Below, piece after piece: positions 37,146-49,699 of a DNA stretch of 64,000 nt. This stretch comes from Luscinia megarhynchos. Lineage: Eukaryota > Chordata > Aves > Passeriformes > Turdidae. The notes below the pieces were generated by a model, which ran no database searches, had not been told where the DNA came from, and was given only the letters and a program-made list of their open reading frames with translations. Position 1 is the first letter of the stretch; every line of letters starts with the position of its first letter. A program made the translations under genes and the position numbers. Location of the stretch: assembly GCA_034336665.1 (NCBI GenBank), contig JAPFBE010000002.1, positions 6,184,146 to 6,248,145 on the forward strand. Reading direction: 5' to 3'.

Positions 37146-39419
37146 CCCTGAACTTAGGAAATTGAAACTTAAAGAAGTGGACAAGAATTAGAAATTTCTT
37201 GCCTTAAAATCTGGTAAAAAAAATAAATGGGAATTTTGATCTCCATGTCTCCTGTACTAACTCTTATGTTCTTTGGTTTGTATCCATGGTACATTGGAGA
37301 ATAACAAATCAGTCATAAAAAGTATTGCTGTTTCACCATTATTAGCACAGTGGTTATTTGCTGTCTCTTCAGGCACCTGATTTCTGGTGTAATACAGATT
37401 ATAGTTTTGCACTTTACTCTTTTAATTTGTGTGACCACATTAAAAATCACATTTTAATTTGCACTTCAGAGGACCCTATGATGAGCTCCTCACCAAGTTC
37501 CCATGGAATGAAGCTAGCCCTCAGACTTTACAGGGGGTGGAATAATGTTGTGTTACATTTAAAAAGGCAGAGATTATTTCTGTGGACTACCAAGTAGAAA
37601 AACCTCAGAAAAAAAATAGCAGATTTAGTAACTGCTTAAGAGGTAATGCTATATGGACATGCATAATAATAGTTTTATATACTAAAACTGGTGTATTTAT
37701 ATCCAAAACATTAGGATGAAAGTCTTTATAAAGACAAACAGTGGAGGAGAGAATACCACCCAATTGGCCAATGTTATTTCATAGTAATTTAAAATAAGTA
37801 AGCCAATTAAAAGTCAATAGTTTTCCTCTTTTGATAGTAGCACTCAATAGATCTTCAACATAGGCAGTGACAAGGAAAGGCATGAAACTTTGAGTTTAAC
37901 TTCAATAATTCAGAAATGCATTCAGTCAGTGCAACAGTTACACTGCTTTATCTTCCATTTATTTGCCTGTAGGAGCAGAACTGTAAAACACAGACCAATT
38001 TATTAACTGTTATTTAACATCTGTAGACTCCAATAAAAGTAATCCATAGGTTGCTTTAATGGTGATTGGGCTTTTTTTGTCTGTTTTTATTTGTATTGAA
38101 AAGTAAATCAAAACAGAGGTACAGCAACATTTTCACTGCTTTTACCCTAAGACAGAACTGTTTATAATTCTGTTCTTAAACAAAATCAGTCACAGAAATT
38201 TCAATGTCTATTTTACAGAGTCTGAATTAAAAATTTCTTTCAAATGAGTATTAACTTAGAGAGGAAACAGAAAATTTTGAATTTCATAAATTTCTCAACT
38301 AGAGAACAAACACACAGGGGAATTTCACAAGCAAAAACTACCAATATAATTCTTTGATCAAATTTTGTTGTTTATGATAAAAGACTGAATCAACCAATAA
38401 TTTAGAGAAAGATTAACAGGTTTTACCATCAGCTGAAAATTCCTTTGCCCTATGTTGATGCAACAGTGTAGGTAATCAGTCATACTCATTCCTACATTAG
38501 AAACAAACTGAAAAATATTTATGAATTTCGTTGGCATTTATTGAAGTTTTTCACATGGCTTCAATGTAAAATTTCTTAATTGGAAGACCAGTCTATCTGG
38601 CTGACTGCTTTTAATTACATGTCATAGGAAACTTCCTTGTAGACCTGTATTAGCAGAAAATTATGTGTAATGAAGAATTCCACTGCTACTATGTGTGCTG
38701 CTATTTCTGGTAGCTCTGTAACTAAATGCTCAGATGTGATATTTTAAATGAGAAGTGTAATTTTCTTGCTTTCTTGCACAGCTTTTTAACTGCTTCTGGC
38801 TTCTCTCTGCTGGGCCAACACCCATCTCCTTGCAGGAGTCTTACACAGGACACTGTTATTGGTGGTCTGTATACTGCAACATCATTCCCCACTACATTTA
38901 GAAGAAACTGTTACATATAATGTGACTTTCCTCTCAGCTGTTCTCAACTGTTCCCATAGCTTCTGCAGATGGTATTACATTAGGAATAGCAGTTTGCTTT
39001 CTTCTGTTTCCACGCTTGAGGAGTGAGATTTGACAGTCTTCTCCAGGTAATTCAGAATACAGCTTTGGATTTGGAAAATTGTCACAGAACTCCTCCTGCC
39101 TTCTTGATTCCCGTGAATCCCTCTGCTAATAGCCCTCTGCTAATTTGATTTTTGTTATATCTCAGCTCAATACATGTAATCTGGGAAGTGTTTGAGCTGA
39201 CTATGTTTAGGACACATTCCCCTCCAATTTAATGGGGGGAAAGTACAGACCAGCCAGTCTGGCTCTGGGTCACTTAATGTGGCAGCTTTAGATCTTTTTA
39301 TTGAAAAAGCACACATGAAAATTTGCATTGTATGGCACCTGCATAGATCTAGGATAAATAAAGTATGTACTAAGAGATAAAATCCTTGCATTGACTTACC
39401 TATACAATTTATGTCTGTT

Positions 39420-39950
39420 TCATCAGGAGCCTTCATCTTGTAAGGCTGCTCTTCTCTGCAGGGAGAGGAGAGATTGTACCTGTTGGGGAACAACATGAGT
39501 AGGGTTACACCATGGCAGGATCCAAGCCAGGAGCAATGGCTGACCCCAGTGCAGGGCAGCATCTCACTGGCAGGGTATCATCTCACAGGGTTCAAACTAA
39601 AGGAGAAAAGCTGGAGGTCTGAAACAGCTGGAGGATAATCAACAGCCTCTGGCATTGTGAGGAAATCAGCCATGTCTCAGGTTTGACTGGAGAAGGGCTG
39701 CAAAGAAGGCTGCACTGAAGGTCCCAGGTCATCCAGAACACAGGGCTAGATGGCAGCTACCTACAACACACACCGTAGCTTCATCCAGGAAACAAGGCTC
39801 AAGAGTAGAGACAGGCACTCCTGCGACTCAGCCTAAGCAAGAAGTGATTGGCCTGAGCTGAACTGAACAAAGGCTCCTGGACCAATGATCAAAAGGCGTG
39901 GCTGATCAGGGCTATTAGAGCTCACAGGACCCTGCTGGTAGCAGCTAGAT
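39420..39950. other. GC-richer block, unidentified
   Basis: Roughly balanced base composition stands out from AT-rich flanks. No coding match is recognised. The block could be a diverged LTR, but I see no matched ends or target duplication. Confidence 0.3.
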
Positions 39951-41823
39951 GTCTGTCTCTTTTAGAATTGACAGAGAACATGAACTGCAAATCTTTTGTC
40001 TTTCAGATAAGAAATGAGCTGATGTACATGAAACAAGAGACACCAAGATCTGCATGCTTTAGTGATTTGAGGGCATGTGACAGAGCCAGGGCTAAGCACC
40101 TGCCCTCTTCCTTGCTCACTGAGAGCTGCCATTCCTTGCTTGCATCCCTTCAGGGTTCACAGTAACTTTTGTCAGCTCTTCCTTCATACCAGCAGTTGTG
40201 TGCTCCTTCATGGCATATGGTAAGAGTACTTACTTCTTTTCTCCCTCTATGCACAAAGCAACTGGCAAGAACAATCAAAAAAGCAGAACTCTAGTGGGAA
40301 TGGTAGGCTCTGAATGATTGCTGATCACCACCTGGTCTTTGTAAAAAGAGAACAAGAGAAGAGCTGGAGTGAAAGAATAAAGTAACTAAAAGCTTCATTG
40401 GAGTCAAAACTCTCTGGAGATTTGGAAAACTCACAGGAAGTTTTAAATAGCCTGTCACGCTCTGCTTGCAAGCATCTGTATTAGGATGCCAGCAACAGAG
40501 GAAATAATTTAGAAGGTTGCCCTATTTCTAGAATAGCTGTATTTGAAGTGCTCTATGTGCCTAATTTGATGCCATTCAGACAAAAGGAAAGGAATGCTGC
40601 TACTCTTATAAGGAAATTTGAGGAGTATGGTATCAGACAGCTGCAAACTATGAGAAATACAAACTGAAGATGAAACCAGAGAATAATCTGTGACAGATCT
40701 GAGACCTAAGAGCGATTTTTAAGGACCAGATATGTTCCCAGCAGGAGGTGAGCCTGTGAGCAGAAAAAAAAATTATGGGAGCTGCTACAGAAAAAAGTCA
40801 GAATTAAATCCACATGAAACATTTTGAGTTCACCAGGCAAAGAAAATCAACCAGTCCACAATAATACTATGGAGGATGGTTAGTGCTCTGAACTTGAAGA
40901 CATAAGAAAATCCAAATCACTAAGAGCCACCTGAGGCAGAAAGTTATGCAGAGCTCAAAGTTTCAGTCCAGCAAAAACAGCAAGTGGAACTGGCATGTAT
41001 TCAGCTCCCAGGGTGTTTTCTGGGAAAATTCATCAATATTTTGATGGGATGGAAGGCATGAAGGTTTAATGGAATGACGTTTTGATCTGGGAAAAATGCT
41101 AGCTGAACATAGCTGGAGGCACAGAGAGAATCTGAACTAAACTAAAGAAAACTTAAATCCTGTATTGTGGAAGAAATGTACATGTAGATCACAATAAACC
41201 TGAAGATATAACTAACATCTCTCTAAGAGATAAATAAGAAGGTGCAAAGATTCCTCAAAATGCTGAATTATGGAGAGAGAATTGCATATAATCTGCTAGA
41301 TACACAGAACCCTAAGTAAGAGTTTGAAAAATGTAGTCAGCAGCAGTTCATAAATAGATCCTGCAAGATGATATTATGACTTTCAGCACAGAGCAGGTAC
41401 ATGAGTGCATTCCCAAGCCATCTTGCTAATCAGAGAAGAGTTCTCAGTTGTCATCATGTTGATGGCAAACTAAGGCACATTTGATATGTGTAATGCTATC
41501 ACGTAACTTCATAAACAGAAACAGAGGAAAAAGGGTAGGCAAGTGGCTAGGGAACGGTTCCAGGATGGTTTTCATCAACCTCTGTGTAAACATTCAGTTC
41601 AGTCTTAAGCTGCCAAATAGTCTCCGCTTGAATGGTGGCTTGTCTGCTTGTTGGCCACATAATAATATCCTTTGATCATCTAGGAGAAGACTGACCTGAA
41701 GAAAACCTTGGTATATTTTTTTTTCTGATTTTCTTTGGGTCCAAATCTCTGCTGACTACAGTATTGCTTAAGGAAATGCAGTGTTAAGGCGTGGGAATGG
41801 CAGGAAATCTCTAAGAATTCAGT

Positions 41824-41870
41824 AACAACAACAACAACAACAACAATAATAATAGTAATAATAATGATAA
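41824..41870. repeat. (CAA)n(TAA)n microsatellite
   Basis: About seven CAA units are followed by imperfect TAA/TAG units. It is a simple trinucleotide repeat, likely length-polymorphic. Confidence 0.9.
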
Positions 41871-44800
41871 AAATAGTAATTTTTAAAAAAGTTTTTAAAA
41901 TGGTATGATTTCAAATCTTTCATCTGACAGCCCTACAGAAAGATTCAAGAATTTGGAAAGCTGTGCACCTCTAGACATTTTGTTCCTAGCTCAACACAGA
42001 AATGGTTCATGATCTTTCAGTAGCTCTTGATAGGCTACTGGGGAAGAAGAAAATGCCACGGTATAGACAGTATTCTGATATATCCTTGACATTGTAGAAA
42101 TTATAAAGCCATTAAGTTGGAAAGTCTCACATGTATGGAGAAATTATGAGGCTTGGCAAGTGGGATCAGTTGGCTTTTGTTTCCTTTGCCAGTTTTTTGG
42201 ATAGAAAACTGCCTCAGAATAAACTGGTATCTGACAAGGCCTTTCATGGCTACCAAATGAGTAGTCAGAAATCCAGCTTTGCCTTATTCAGGATAAGACC
42301 TTGTTATGAACATTTGCATGGCACAATTGTACATCTAGCTTGACATGATGAGAATTTGCTTATTATTTGCTTATTACATTAATTTCAATATAAAATTTAA
42401 AAGGAGAATAAAGGCATGCTTGCATTGTCTGTTCTAAATTCTATCTAATTTTTCTGTCTGCACTGCTTTATTTATACATTTTTCAAATGTTTGGTCTATC
42501 TATTACAAATTTAAACTTCTGCATTCTGCCCCTAATAAAACTTTTTTTTTAACCTTCCAACTCTGATTTTTAGACTGCACTAGACTTAAATTAGACATGA
42601 ATCAATTTATACATATATTGCTCAGCATTAGGTCATGATCTTTCCATTAATATACAGTAAAGAACTCAAGAATAAAGCTGAATTATAGATCAGCCCACAG
42701 TATAAATATGTCAATTTTGCATCATATTAGCAGGTGATAGTGTTTCAGTTCAAAAGAATGTCTGCAATATAGTTTTAATTTTCAGTCTTTCACAAAATTT
42801 TCACCAGATCTTGTGGGAAGTGTACTGAGAACATTCCTATTTATATCTATGTTCATGTCAGGTGCATTAGTCTGCTCGTCTTCTATTCCAATAAGGTCTT
42901 TTTTCCTTTTTGTGTGAGAAGTGAAAAGGGAAATTTTTAGTTGTAACCTACTGAGACAGCCTGTTTGCTTTCATAAGAAGAGGTGGAAATGTCCATTTAT
43001 ATGCGGCACTAGGAGTCCAACTTTAACTATGGATAACAGGGCATTCAAAGTAGCAAGTGCAGATACTTGTGCCCCAACATTTTATATCTTTAAAATGCCC
43101 GTTGCAACTTTCCCAATCAACAGGTTCTGCAAAGAGCAAGTATTTGTTGAACAGCTGCCTCCTTCCAGTATTCCACAGCACAGGCAGAATAAACCTTACC
43201 TGATGTCATCCAGTGTGTTTCTTATTATTGCTTAATCTGCCCAGATACACAGTGTGATAGTTCAACTGAAGTCATATTGATATTCTTGTCATACTGGATA
43301 TCAGTGGATATCAAAAGTGACAGCGAGACCCTCTAATTGGGACAGTACCAGTCATTTTCCTTTTTTTCATGAGCCAACAGTACATTATTCTACACAGAGA
43401 ACTGAAGAATGCTGTGGGTGGTGGGTGATTTTGAAAAAATTACCTAAGTCCATTGAGGTCTTTCTGTGAACTAGAACAGCTAGGGCATCACATAATCCTG
43501 AGTTGTTTAAATTCTTCTCCAGTAATCGCAGTCCCCTCCTGTTATAATGCAGGTGTACTGCTGTGACTCTATTAGTTGTTCTCCCTGGAATTTCACTACA
43601 AATGATTACTGGAACAAGGAGCATCAGTGGGTGGGGGGCAAAGATTTATATTGTAACAAGATGATGTACTCAGTATGGCTTCTGATGCTACCACTATCTA
43701 CTTGGAAATTAGGTGTTCTGTTTCTCCTTTTTGTGGTCAAACAAATCCTTCTGTGGTATTCATGCAAACCTATTTGTGAAATATATGATACAGTGTATGT
43801 TCTACATAAGTTTTAAATAATGCTTAGAAGTTTTTTGTTCCCTTGTCATTTAACATCTGCTTTAATTAGTGATTTCCAGCCAGTTCCCGTCCCGCAAACT
43901 CTACTTTCTTTGAGCCATAGTGCTTCAAAGAAAATAAGACAGCTGGCTCGGCAATTCTGGTACAGAGATTATTTCACAAATGAATGTTTTACCTTCCTAA
44001 GAGTATTCACTGTTTTTACAAGCCTTGTTCATACAACCCTTCCTCTTTAATCAGTCACTTAAATCTTTGATATTCTTACCATTTTACATCTCACTGCTGT
44101 CTTTTTAATTGTGAGCCCAGCACTCAATAGGAGCTAGTTTTTGCTAATGGTCACTCAGGTCTTCCTTGTGACAAATCTCAGAACTTTTTGCCTATTTTTT
44201 CCTCTAAAACATTTTGACTGCTTTTGATAGGGAATACTGGGGTTTTTTCTTCTGGTCTATCCTAATTTTTCTCTATCTATTTCCATCATACCTGCAAGGT
44301 CTCTATCACTGTCTGCTACATCTCTCCTGTCTGTTACAAGTGTCCCTGAAGACTTTGCCATTGGTTTTATCTTTTCCTGGACTTATTATCAAGAACTCCT
44401 CAGACCTTCTATCTGTCTGTTCTGAAATAACTTCCCTGTAATTAACAAGTTATATGCTATATTCCTAAAAGGTTGGAGACTTAATTTTTTCTATCTTGTT
44501 TATTTCCATTTTTTGGGGTGAGAGAATGTGGCAAGCAGAACAAGGAGTGCCAATATGGTCAATATAATTTGGCCTAACAGCTGAAACCACCACTAGTTCA
44601 GTTATCTACAAAACCTTGGGATAAAGTCAGAGGAAAACAAAAATATGAAATAAAAAGTATATGCTGTAATAATAAAAGTATAATTTTGTAGTCACCATAA
44701 TGAGATGAGCCTTAGATTTTCCTTTATAGCCTTTTTCTTTTTTTTCTTTTTCTTTTTTTTTTTTTAAGTACTTCTAAAAATGCCACAAAATGGTGTATAC

Positions 44801-44905
44801 TTTGCTTCTTAAAGTTAGAAGCTGTCCTTGCTTTGGGGATGTTCAGGGTGATTGAACTAGATTATTTCCTTCAGAAGTTATGCTATTGTTCTAAAAAGTC
44901 AAAAG

Positions 44906-44940
44906 AAACCTACTTTTTTAGGAAAAAAAAAAGTAGGTTT
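44906..44940. repeat. Perfect 14-bp inverted repeat, 7-base loop
   Basis: AAACCTACTTTTTT (44906-44919) and its exact complement AAAAAAGTAGGTTT (44927-44940) flank AGGAAAA. One further G-T wobble pair could extend the stem in RNA. The stem is too short for a microRNA precursor. It could be a foldback remnant or a slippage product. Confidence 0.85.
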
Positions 44941-46835
44941 TCACTGACACTTTAATTGAAAGTCTTTTAAAAGTGTTTTACTAGCTTCCTAAATAATTTA
45001 TTTGACAGAAAGTTTTTACTTAGCATGTGCTTTACCTTCTTATTCAACCCAGTGTTCTAAGCAAGGCCTCCTCACAAATACACTGCTTCCCAGACCAACA
45101 GTGATCTGACATTTCTGATTTCCACCAGTTATAAGACAGATGAAATTTACACCTCAACTGGACCTATCCTGTGAAAACCAGTCTAAAGCAGACATAAAAA
45201 TGACTATGATTTGATCCCCTCAGTTTAACTTTCCTTAGCAATTTTCATGAAAGACAAACTTATATGCTAGCCATTTTACCTTCCTACAAGAAACACATCT
45301 AAGGAAATGGTTGTAGTTCTTTCCATTTTCAAACTTACTTGGTTCTCAGTTGTTACAGTGAATAAGACAAACATTGCCTACATATTTATCTGAGAGAGGT
45401 GGATTAGTCACAGACACCTGTACAATATAGCACGTAGTTTTTGCAGTGAGAAAGAACAAAATTTTTAAATTATTATTTATAATATGATGTTTTCTTTAGT
45501 AACATAACTATACTGAAATCATTCATTCTCAGCTTTTGTCCAAGTTTATTTTTTTCTTTTGCTAAAAATGGATACCTAACTTATGGGCAAAGTTGTATTG
45601 TAAATGTGTATAATTTTTCTCATAGGTTCAGTCTTACCTGTTCATATCAACCATTGCTGAGATTCCTGGAAATATATTTTATCTGTGAAGAGAAAGATTG
45701 TTTCCTATCTTTGGGAAAAAAAAAATCTTTAAATGTGAAAGGTAATACCTCTTCTTCAAGAGGACTTCATAAATCCCTGAAAATTCACTACTTTAAACTT
45801 CTCATTTGCTGTATTTCCCCCTCCCCCATCCATATTAGTAAAACAAGCAAACAAAAGCAGACATTCCCCACAAACCCAATCCCATGTCAAAATGAATTCC
45901 TTATTATATCCACAGATTTTTTTACAGCAGGAAGGGGCTTTGAAACATTACATGAAAAGATGCTTTATTAATAAGGTAAAGCCTTTTCTTAAAAAAAACC
46001 AAAAACATTAAAAGCAGACGAAATAAAATTTCTTCTGACTCTGCTTAGATTTCTAAATCTTAATAATAGTACTGACTTCTTCCTGAGAGTGTTTTATGAT
46101 AATAAGTTGCTATTAGCTCACTACTAAAACTGAACTCTGCTGTGACAATTAGCTCATTGGAAAAACAAAAACCTAAGAAATACTGCCTCTGTCTTATCCC
46201 TGTTAAGCTGTAGAATCACTACAAATTTTAATTCTCCAACCTGTAAGGCTGGCACCACAATGTCTTATTGAAACATGGACACTCAGTTATTCCAAGATAC
46301 CAGCCAGAGGTGGCATATAAGATAGCCTTGGAAATTGTCGTCTCAGAGATGACCTGCCAGCTTTCACTGACTCCAGTAATCTGCTGCAAATTCTCAATTG
46401 TTGTCTTAAAATAATGCTTTCCTATTTTTGTAGCAGACAATTACAGGCATCACGGATCACAGGAAAAACAGATGTGCTGCTGACCAGTTAACTTAGTCTT
46501 GCAGAAAACTGTCTAGAGCCAAACTCAGATGGCAACTTACCCTGGTTCCACTTCATTACCTCGATAAGGTGTGAATGGCAAGGCTGGTAATTTGTACCAC
46601 TTAGATACTACTGTTTTTAAGCCTAGGAAATTTATTTCTTTTAAAAAAACATAGGAACATCTAACACATCTTCAATTCTATGACAGTTGGTCAGAACAGC
46701 TAAAGCAATGAACAGAAGAAATACAAATACCTGAGCTTTCAACAGTAGAGCTTCGCAGATTACCTGGGTTTCATACAGTATGTAGGGCAGGACTCTCAGC
46801 TCTGTGACATGAATAGAAAAGTAATTTCATTAGTG

Positions 46836-47419
46836 TGTATACTGGTTTAGTCTGCAGTAGAGTTAACTTTCTCCACAGTGCCTAGTGTGACGCTGTGTTT
46901 TGGATTTGTTCTGAACACAAGGTTGATAATAGAGATGTTTTTGTTGTTGTTTAGTAGGGCTTACACAGACCCAAGGCCTTTTCTGCTTCTCTTACTGCCA
47001 CACTGGCAAGGAAGCTGGGAGTGCATGGGAGGCTGGGAGGATACACAGCCAAGACAGGTGACTCCCAACTGACCAGAGGGATATTCCAGACCACATGACA
47101 TCATTCTCAGTATATAAACTGGGAGCAAGAAGGAAGAAGGAGGAATGTTTGGAGTGATTGCATTTGTCTTCCAAAGTAGCTGTGGCATGTGATGTGGTCC
47201 TGCTCTCCTGGAGGTGACTGAACACCTGCCTGCAGTGAATTAATTCCTACTTTTGGTTTGTTTGTGTGCATGGCTTTTGCTTTCCCTATTAAACGGTCTT
47301 TATCTCAACCCATGGGTTTTCCAGCTTTTACCCTTCCATTTCTCTCCCTTATCCTAATGGTGGGAAGTGAGTGAGTGGCAGTGTGGTTCTTGGCTGCTGA
47401 CTGGGGTTAAACCACAACA
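46836..47419 (+). mobile_element. ERVL-type solo LTR
   Basis: About 584 bp begin TGTATACTGGTTTAG and end GGGGTTAAACCACAACA. A TATA box TATATAAA lies at 47111-47118 and a poly(A) signal ATTAAA at 47288-47293, giving the U3-R-U5 order on the plus strand. The text closely follows an avian ERVL LTR that I recognise (GTTTTGGATTTGT, AAGGCCTTTTCTGCTTCTC, GGGATATTCCA). No internal viral genes adjoin. Flanks TAGTG and CTGTG are at best a decayed 5-bp duplication. Confidence 0.8.
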
Positions 47420-47862
47420 CTGTGCTATTAAAATCAATTGCATTATATTAGAAAAAAAATCAGGTGAAATTGAGAGCAGGAAGGAACTGGGTTCTTGATT
47501 TGTTCTCCAAGCAAATACTCTTTGAATTTTCTATTAGTGTCTCTGCAGAGTAGATAACCAGTTCTTTTCAGAGATTGCTTAGAAATAATCGCTAGCAAAA
47601 GTAGTGTACCCAGTCAAGACCCTCAAATGCACTTGAGTGCCAAATTTTATGAAGAAAGTTGCCTCAAATATTTTTCAGTGTTTGAACTTGAAGCCAGAGA
47701 CTGGAAGGCTTTAGCTATGACAATAATTTCTCAGCTACTGACCAATTTATAGAAAAACAGGTTCATTGACCAGAAAAAAACATGCTACATGTACTAAACA
47801 AAATGAAACAGAAGATATGGAATGATGAGAATGAAAATGAATAATTTCCCATAGTTCAATTA

Positions 47863-49600
47863 CAGAATCATGGAATCATTTAGGTTGGGCCAAACCTTTA
47901 AGATCGTGGAGCCCAGCCATTAACACAGCACTGCCAGGTCCACCACTAAGCTACGTCTCTAAGCACCACACAAACATATCTTATAAATACCTCCAGGGAA
48001 GGTGAATCAACCACATCTCTGCACATAATTTTCCTGCTGCACTTCCAGCTCCTGGATTTTGCCCATGCTCTATGCATTGCTGTAGGTACAGTCCAGTTGG
48101 GCTATTGAGCTTGCTGCCTTTTTTTGTGGTAGAAACTCTAGTTCCTGTGTGACAATACAGATGTATTTCTGCCATTTCTAACACATCAATGATGCTTATG
48201 ACTTTGCTATTACATGAATCACCATACCCTATCTCCACTGATACAGCAGACTGAAGGACCTCACTATCATATCATCCCTGAAACTTTGGTGTGCTGTCCA
48301 CAGCCTTATCTCTAGTGAGCCTGGATTTATCCATTTCCCCCTTCAGATCCAGTTGAAAGCTCTTTCAATGAGCTCTACTAACTCCTCCACAAAGATCCTT
48401 TTTTCCCCACTGAGATTCATCTGTCATCAGCATGCCCTGGTAGACTGACCCATGATCTAAAACCTCAGAATTCTGTCAGTGACACCAGGCTCAGGGCCAG
48501 GTATTGATCTACTGGATCATCCTGTTCCTTCCCTCATCATACCCTGAAACTGAGAATGTTACTTGTGGTCCTGATCCTTTAACCAAGGGATGCCAAGGTG
48601 CTGAAACCTCTCTTGATTTCCCTTGGGCTTCTTGTTGCAACTTCATTGCTGCCTACCTGAAAAGTCGATAATGAATAATAACCTCAGTGCCATACTACGG
48701 TTGGGAACTTTCTTTTTGCATCTTTAACCTTGGGTTCCTGGGAAGGCAATAGACTTCCCTAAGAAGTCTGCTCTGCATGTTGGGCACTCTTTTCCCTTCA
48801 GAAGGGCGTCTACTGTGACCATGACCATGACCCTGCTGTTTTTCTTTACAGAAACAAGCTTGATGCTGGCCATGGTCCAGTTTAGCCTCACTGACAGCTC
48901 CATGCCAGGTGAATCATTGTCCTCCTTATTGTTTGGTTGCACTTGCAGAGCCTCTTGCCTGTTTTCCAGGGCATGTGGGGTGGTGGGGCAGTCAGAGGAG
49001 GTGTGCCAGCTGTGCTGGGCAGGAGCTTGTTGCCACTGCTCCTGTACCTTCCATCACGGTGTTCAGCCAGGTGGGAAGAGGACAGGGAATCCTCTGTGTT
49101 ATGCATCCTGTCTGCTGTCAAGCCTGTCTCAGGGAAGGTAGGGTGTGATTCTAGTGGTCTGTCTATCATTCCCAGATACTCCTCAACTTACTGACCTCCT
49201 CTCAGAGCTCTTGCACTAAATGAAGGGGTCCCTCTACCTGTCCCACAGAGGTGCTTACTGCTGCTGGCCAGTACTGCTGTCAGAGCAGCTGACACCTGGG
49301 TGACAGCATGTTCTCACTGAGGTCTGTCTGGGAAGCTGGGTCAGCTCTGGTGGATGCTGAGCTTAGAGAGACCATGGCTTTCTGCTGGGTCGGATAGCAG
49401 GACTCCCTGGCTGAGCTGTGTGGAGGCTTGGCTGCCATTGCTCCTGGCCCCTCTTAGGTAATTTCTGTTGCTGTCGTACAAGCTGTGGGCTCTGGTGGTT
49501 GTCTCATCTTCTCCTGAGTTTTCCCCAGTTTGGGAACCTGCCCTGTGCACCATACTAGAGTGTTTCATTGCAGATTATGCCAGCACCGCAACTGTCCCTC
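47863..49600 (-). mobile_element. CR1 LINE copy with internal deletion
   Basis: Read on the minus strand, the right part resembles a CR1 5' half. It has ORF1-like coding with GKECPTCRADFLGKSIAF near 48.73-48.95 kb, then the region before the second ORF (near 48.07 kb, with AGCATGGGC...AGGAGCTGGAAG...CAGCAGGAAAA). At about 48010-48025 it jumps straight to the CR1 3' end: GGTTGATTCACCTTCCCTGG, CCAACCTAAATGATTCCATG and a terminal ATTCTG (47863-47868). The endonuclease and reverse-transcriptase region, about 2.5 kb in a full element, is missing. The 5' limit is approximate. The ORF1 fragments carry frameshifts, so the copy is dead. Confidence 0.7.
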
Positions 49601-49699
49601 TTGGCAGTCCTTGGAGTCCATATAATAAATACTTCAGCAGTATCTCTTTCCCTGGAGGAAAAACTATAGACTAACTGGGAATCATCAACTCTGTTACAG

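Larger units (their letters stand above)
30974..46835. other. Gene-free AT-rich tract, middle part
   Basis: No coding exon is recognised. Contents are T/G-rich tracts near 32875-32930 and 33045-33085, a MIR-like fragment near 36.2 kb, an A-rich tract at 37097-37145, a CAA/TAA microsatellite at 41824-41870 and a perfect hairpin at 44906-44940. Two GC-richer unidentified blocks lie near 34.65-34.92 kb and 39.42-39.95 kb and could be old LTRs or other repeats. All open frames are short and lack known motifs. Confidence 0.5.
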
